7,828 nucleotides of DNA from JBOGUF01 sp050696075 (GTDB lineage Bacteria; Chloroflexota; Chloroflexia; Thermomicrobiales; UBA6265): contig JBOGUF010000114.1 in the NCBI GenBank assembly GCA_050696075.1, forward strand, positions 1-7,828. The letters are read 5' to 3'. Position numbers and translations under genes: made by a program. The notes beneath the pieces are model-generated. The model saw nothing but the letters and a program-made list of their open reading frames with translations, had not been told where the DNA came from and did no database searches. Of the stretch, positions 4,409-7,828 are shown piece after piece (the stretch's first letter is position 1; the number at the start of each line of letters is the position of its first letter).

Positions 4409-5515
4409 ATGCCGGTGCGGAAATGCGCGACCTGCACCCACTACGAACCCTCTCCGATCTGGCGGAAAGGCTGGTGCCGAAACCCACTCCTCTACTCACC
4501 GCAGCAGAGTCACTTGGTCGGCCAGGATGATCTCGATTGCGGGCGAGGGATTGGGAATTACTGGGAACCGGCTGAGCCAGGAGCGCGGCCAGCGGCTCGA
4601 GGGAGTGGCGACGACGGCGAGAGCGGGAGGCAGCCCCTCCGCATCTTTCACCGGCAACCGCAGCTTGCCCCAGCCGGGGCGCCGTCCGTAGGAGGAATGA
4701 TGGCTAGTTCGTCCTCAGGAGGCAGCGGCAGCGGCGGCCCGTCCGGCGGGTCCCGCCCACCGGGCAGCGGCGGCTATTCGAGCGGTCAGCCACCACGAGG
4801 CGGCAGCGCCGGAGGCGGCGACCAGCCCCCGTTCTCCAGCTCCGGTCGACCGACGCGGCCCACGGCGCCCGTTGGTCAAGAGCGCACGGTCAGCTACCAG
4901 CGCGAGGAAGAGCGGTACTGGACCGACTACCTCCGCATCGCCCTCCCTGTCATCGGCCTCCTATTGATGCTCGGGCTCTTCTGGTACTGGGCGCAATCCC
5001 TCATCGGCGACGATGACGACGAGCAACCGACCCAGGTCTCCGAGATACTTTCTCCGGAAACACCAACTCCGACCGAGCAACTTCCAGTCTCAATTACGGC
5101 CACGCCGGGCGGCAACGAGGCCGCACAGACCGATACTGGTGAGGATGCCGAGCCCACGGAGACGCCGACTGACGAGACAGACGGTACGACCGGTCAGCAA
5201 GCGGACGAACAGGACGGGGCGGATCAAGCCGAGCCGGATGCCGACGACGTTGAGCAGCCTTTGGATGAACAAGACGATGCGGAAGAGGAAGGCCGGTTCG
5301 CTGTTAACGATGCGGTGGTTGTGGCCACTGACGTTCTTAATATGCGATCTGAGCCCTCCACCGATAGCGATGTCGTCGTCGAACTGCTAGAGGGCGCGGA
5401 ACTCACGGTTGTAGGCGAGACTGTCCCCGGCGAAAATTACTTCTGGGTCGAAGTAGAGGATATCGAAGGCAACGTTGGATATGTCGCGGACGAGTTTCTA
5501 GAGCTGTCCGAGTAG
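4409..5515 (+). CDS. Single-pass membrane protein with four-Cys N-terminal module and extracytoplasmic SH3 domain (368 aa)
   Basis: The ATG at 4409 is preceded by GAGGTG (4396-4401) with a 7-base spacer; an earlier in-frame ATG at 4334 lacks an SD. Residues 1-55 (MPVRKCATCTHYEPSPIWRK onward) carry four Cys at 6, 9, 23 and 44, in a CxxC-x13-C-x20-C layout that could bind zinc or another metal. Residues 56-165 are Gly/Ser/Pro-rich and likely disordered. A charged segment (YQREEERYWTDYLR) leads into one membrane helix at about 177-196 (IALPVIGLLLMLGLFWYWAQ). Residues 200-295 are very acidic and Thr/Pro-rich. Residues 299-368 form a bacterial SH3 (SH3b) domain, recognisable by VLNMRSEPSTDSDVVVELLE and the final GNVGYVADEFLEL. 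The charges favour the N-terminus inside and the SH3b outside, where such domains often bind peptidoglycan. It follows two bactofilin genes, so linking the cytoskeleton to the wall is plausible but unproven. The domain architecture is confident; the function is not known. Confidence 0.85.
   Translation: MPVRKCATCTHYEPSPIWRKGWCRNPLLYSPQQSHLVGQDDLDCGRGIGNYWEPAEPGARPAARGSGDDGESGRQPLRIFHRQPQLAPAGAPSVGGMMASSSSGGSGSGGPSGGSRPPGSGGYSSGQPPRGGSAGGGDQPPFSSSGRPTRPTAPVGQERTVSYQREEERYWTDYLRIALPVIGLLLMLGLFWYWAQSLIGDDDDEQPTQVSEILSPETPTPTEQLPVSITATPGGNEAAQTDTGEDAEPTETPTDETDGTTGQQADEQDGADQAEPDADDVEQPLDEQDDAEEEGRFAVNDAVVVATDVLNMRSEPSTDSDVVVELLEGAELTVVGETVPGENYFWVEVEDIEGNVGYVADEFLELSE
4690..4702 (+). promoter_or_regulatory. 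Strong internal SD and ATG-ATG within the SH3 gene (possible second start)
   Basis: AGGAGG (4690-4695) is a perfect SD, followed by two in-frame ATG codons at 4697 and 4700. The second is 4 bases from the SD, short but usable. Starting there would give a 271-aa protein without the four-Cys module but with the membrane helix and SH3 domain. This SD is closer to consensus than the one used for the 4409 start. Confidence 0.4.
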
Positions 5516-5845
5516 ATCAACGCATTGTTTCTAGGTGTGGACCCATGTGTCCGCTTGCGTCAATAACCGCACCGTTGCGTTTAGCACGCGGGCAGACACA
5601 CCGGTTATCCGTTCCGACTAATTCGAGGTACGTGCCGTCGTGCCCGGCAGGTTTGACCGCGTTATCGGCTTCCGGACGCCCGACTATGACACTGGACCAT
5701 GAGATGTTGTGGTGGTCTCGAACAAGCCGGTTGAGATGTTCACCGACTCGACATTACCGTCCAGCCATTCCCACCGATGATCACGCGCCCGCCGCCGACC
5801 ATCCCGGCGGAATTTGAATCGGCGACGTTGATCCATGTACCGTGG
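5516..5845. other. Intergenic region with an unassigned minus-strand open frame (about 5517-5740)
   Basis: No gene with start, SD and domain is found. On the minus strand a frame without ATG near its beginning runs from a TAA at about 5742 to TGA 5519-5517 and reads like protein in part (LNRLVRDHHNISWSSVIVGR, then AVKPAGHDGTYLELVGTDN). A neighbouring minus frame, just before it and shifted by one base, contains GTWINVADSNSAGMVGGGRV. The two together could be a frameshifted gene remnant, but I recognise no family and chance is possible. No clear terminator for the SH3 gene is seen. Confidence 0.25.
5792..5810. repeat. GC-rich hairpin downstream of the ABC transporter operon
   Basis: CCGCCG (5792-5797) and CGGCGG (5805-5810) form a 6-bp perfect stem with a 7-base loop, 36 bases past the stop of the ATPase gene. 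On the minus strand the following bases are CGGGCGCG, not a T-run, so if it ends the operon it does so without the standard tail; it may instead protect the mRNA 3' end. Confidence 0.35.
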
Positions 5846-6721
5846 TCAGTCTGTCCGGTGCAGCGCCTGCGCCTCGCGCCCGAACTCCCGGCTCGCCTCG
5901 GCCATCCCGTCGGCGGCGGCCCCGGCGTCAGCCCGCGCGAACTCCTCGAGTTCGTGGCTGAGCTCATCCAACTCTTCCCCGCCAGCCATCATCGAAACGA
6001 CCTCCTCCCGGCTCACCTCTGACTTCGAGAACGTGCCGTAACTCCGCCCTCGGTTCAGTAGCGTAAACCGGTCGCCGATCGGGTAGGCGTGATGGACGTT
6101 ATGCGTGATGAAGACGACGCCGAGGCCGCGCACCCGCGCTTGGGCGATATACCGCAGCACCACCCCGGCCTCCTTCACACCGAGCGCCGCCGTCGGCTCG
6201 TCGAGGATGAGCACCTTCGCGCCGAAATAGACGGCGCGGGCGATCGCCACCGACTGCCGTTCGCCACCGGAAAGGGTGCCGACCGGCTGCGCCGTGTCGC
6301 GAACGTGGATGCCCATCTTGGCCAGCTCGTCGCGCGTGATTCGGTCGGCCGTCGCCACGTCGAACCGCCGCAACGGTCCGCGACCGACAGTCGGCTCTGA
6401 ACCGAGGAAAAAGTTCCGAGAGATGCTCATCAGCGGGATCATCGCCAGATCCTGGTAGACCGTCGCGATCCCGAGTTTCAGCGCGTCGCGCGGCGAGACG
6501 AAGCGGACCTCCGCTCCCTCGACCCGGTACTGCCCTTCGTCCGGCCGGTGGACGCCCGAAAAGATCTTGATCAGGGTGGATTTGCCCGCGCCGTTGTCGC
6601 CAAGCAGGCACATCACCTCGCCTGGACGGACGCTCATCGAGATCTCTTTGAGCGCGATTACGCTGCCGAAATACTTCGACACGCCCTCCACTTCCAGCAG
6701 CGGCGGCGCTTGCGCGGTCAT
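5846..6721 (-). CDS. Carbohydrate-type ABC transporter ATP-binding protein, single nucleotide-binding domain (291 aa)
   Basis: The start at ATG 6721-6719 has GGAGG (6733-6729) 7 bases upstream and overlaps the permease stop by one base (TGATG), a sign of translational coupling. All ATPase motifs are present: Walker A GDNGAGKST (41-49), Q-loop Gln90 in VYQDLAM, signature LSGGERQ (150-156), Walker B KVLILDEP (169-176) with catalytic Glu175, and switch His207 in ITHN. The stretch SISRNFFLGSEP after the Q-loop and HAYPIGDRFTLLNRGRSYGT near the end are typical of the single-domain FrcA-like ATPases of the CUT2 sugar-import family, not of the fused double-domain RbsA/XylG type. It should work as a homodimer under two permease copies at the membrane. 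A C-terminal tail (about residues 252-291), rich in Glu and Ala, extends past the usual end and is probably helical or disordered. The substrate is not determined. Confidence 0.92.
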   Translation of the reverse strand: MTAQAPPLLEVEGVSKYFGSVIALKEISMSVRPGEVMCLLGDNGAGKSTLIKIFSGVHRPDEGQYRVEGAEVRFVSPRDALKLGIATVYQDLAMIPLMSISRNFFLGSEPTVGRGPLRRFDVATADRITRDELAKMGIHVRDTAQPVGTLSGGERQSVAIARAVYFGAKVLILDEPTAALGVKEAGVVLRYIAQARVRGLGVVFITHNVHHAYPIGDRFTLLNRGRSYGTFSKSEVSREEVVSMMAGGEELDELSHELEEFARADAGAAADGMAEASREFGREAQALHRTD

Positions 6722-7785
6722 CAGCGCGCCTCCATCGCGCGCACGCGGATGAAGCGGTTGACGAGGACGGCGATTACCAGCATCGCGCCTAGGACCGCCT
6801 CTTCCCAACCGGGACTGACGCCGGCGTAGACGTTGCCGAGGTAGACCATACCGTAGATCAGTGCGCCAAAGACGGCGCCGACTGCAGAGCCGTAGCCACC
6901 GGTCAACAACGTGCCGCCGATCACCGCCGCGATAATCGCCGTAAATTCGCGGCCGGCGCCCCGCTCGACGTCGGCTCCTTTGGTCGATAGGACCTGAATC
7001 ACCGCGACGAGCCAACCGGCGACCGCCGTCGTGATGAAGAGCGCAATCTTTACCAACCCCACGGGCACGCCAATGTTGCGCGCCGCCTGCAAGTTCCCTC
7101 CCACGCCAAAGATCCAATTGCCGAACGAGGTGCGCAAGAGGACCCAGGTTGCCAACGCCGCGATCCCGATCCACCACAGGATCGAAACGGCGAAGTCGGC
7201 GTTGCCGATCTCCACCGACGACGCGAAGATCGCCCGCAACGACGGGTAGCCCGGCACGTCTTCCAGCCCGCCGACTTGCGTCCGACCCGTGATCCGCCGT
7301 GTGATCCCCGTCGTCACGCCACTGATGACCAACAGCGTACCGAGCGTGATGATGAAGGAGGGCAGACCCGTTCGTAGCACCATGTAGCCGTTGGCGATGC
7401 CGACCAGCACCGCGAACGCCAGCGACGCCACCAGGGCCAGCCAGATATTCCAGCCGTACTCGACGCTGAGCAGGGCCAGGATCATGCCGCAGCCGCCAAT
7501 CACCGATCCGATCGAGAGATCAAACTCTCCGCCGATCATCAACAGCGCGACGGCGACCGCGAGAATGCCGAGTTCGGCCGCGACTTCGAGGTAATTCGCC
7601 GTCGCCCGCAGTGAGACGAACCCGCGGTCGTTGGCGTAGATCGCATAGAAAGTCCAAACCGCGATCGCCCCGACGACCGCCCCCATCTCCGGCCGCATCA
7701 GCAAGCGTCGCAACCGACTCGTCCGCGCGACCCGTTCGTCGGCGGCAACGCCGGACCGGACGGCGGCGTCTTGCGTCACGCCCAT
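6721..7785 (-). CDS. Carbohydrate-type ABC transporter permease, RbsC/FrcC-like (354 aa)
   Basis: The start chosen is ATG 7785-7783, preceded by GAGGAAG and a 5-base spacer. A farther in-frame ATG at 7821 would add 12 residues; its upstream sequence is cut by the window edge. After a basic cytoplasmic N-terminus (TSRLRRLLMRPEMG) there are about eight to ten hydrophobic segments. Family markers include LLMIGGEFDLSIGSVIGG near residues 80-97, the RTGLPSFIITLGTLLVISGV segment, GGNLQAARNIGVPV (the EAA-like coupling region with Ala-Ala-Arg before Gly), and GGTLLTGGYGSAVGAVFGAL close to the C-terminus. This is the CUT2/BPD_transp_2 type, which moves a monosaccharide or related solute inward in partnership with a periplasmic or lipid-anchored binding protein. 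The ATPase gene overlaps its stop. The solute-binding protein gene would be expected upstream, past the right edge. GGEFDLS leans toward the FrcC branch, but specificity cannot be read from this. Confidence 0.92.
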   Translation of the reverse strand: MGVTQDAAVRSGVAADERVARTSRLRRLLMRPEMGAVVGAIAVWTFYAIYANDRGFVSLRATANYLEVAAELGILAVAVALLMIGGEFDLSIGSVIGGCGMILALLSVEYGWNIWLALVASLAFAVLVGIANGYMVLRTGLPSFIITLGTLLVISGVTTGITRRITGRTQVGGLEDVPGYPSLRAIFASSVEIGNADFAVSILWWIGIAALATWVLLRTSFGNWIFGVGGNLQAARNIGVPVGLVKIALFITTAVAGWLVAVIQVLSTKGADVERGAGREFTAIIAAVIGGTLLTGGYGSAVGAVFGALIYGMVYLGNVYAGVSPGWEEAVLGAMLVIAVLVNRFIRVRAMEAR

Positions 7786-7828
7786 CGCGCCTTCCTCGCC
7801 TGAAGTTGGGCGGGCGGCCATCCAGACC

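Noticed and set aside
6722..7177. Upstream extension of the ATPase frame to an ATG at 7177
   Set aside because: It runs within the permease gene in another frame and has no transporter sequence; the ATPase motifs and SD place the start at 6721.
1..7828. CRISPR arrays or phage defence system
   Set aside because: No regularly spaced repeats, and no nuclease, helicase or other defence gene was found on either strand.

Overview
The window is GC-rich bacterial DNA with tight, SD-led genes. Two bactofilin genes, a membrane-anchored SH3 protein, promoters that appear to rely on an extended -10 (TGn-TATAAT-like), and a GTCATTCCGAGC...GAGGAATCT-type intergenic repeat together suggest a Chloroflexota-like lineage, possibly Thermomicrobia-related. 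This is inference from gene style and not a phylogenetic result. No phage, CRISPR or insertion-sequence gene is visible.

Left part (1-1463): a VOC (glyoxalase/bleomycin-resistance fold) gene runs off the left edge on the minus strand. Upstream of it lies a previously easy-to-miss 54-codon minus-strand ORF with a good SD and a well-formed sigma-70 promoter (TTGAGA-N17-TATGAT). A 69-aa orphan gene on the plus strand converges on a 99-aa HTH gene on the minus strand. A hairpin with a T-rich tail lies between them and probably terminates the HTH transcript.

Middle (1464-2773): a tRNA-Arg(CCG) gene with encoded CCA. About 20 bases past its 3' end lies the wreck of an antisense ECF sigma factor gene, with region 2 recognisable, two in-frame stops, and region 4 missing. 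A gene-poor stretch follows, carrying an imperfect palindromic repeat of about 86 bp, a probable promoter overlapped by an inverted repeat, and an 8-bp GC stem-loop in the leader of the next gene.

Central gene group (2774-5515, plus strand): two tandem bactofilins of different architecture, one with an N-terminal extension and one with a Pro/Ala-rich C-terminal tail. They are followed, behind its own promoter, by a single-pass membrane protein with a four-Cys N-terminal module inside the cell and a bacterial SH3 domain outside. Bactofilins polymerise on the inner face of the membrane and SH3b domains often bind cell wall, so the group could form a cytoskeleton-to-envelope unit. That link is a hypothesis from gene order. 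The SH3 gene also contains a strong internal SD and ATG that could give a second, Cys-free product.

Right part (5516-7828): after a gap holding only an unassigned open frame, a minus-strand operon encodes a carbohydrate-type ABC importer (single-domain ATPase, with its stop-start overlap to an RbsC/FrcC-like permease). The expected solute-binding protein would lie beyond the right edge.
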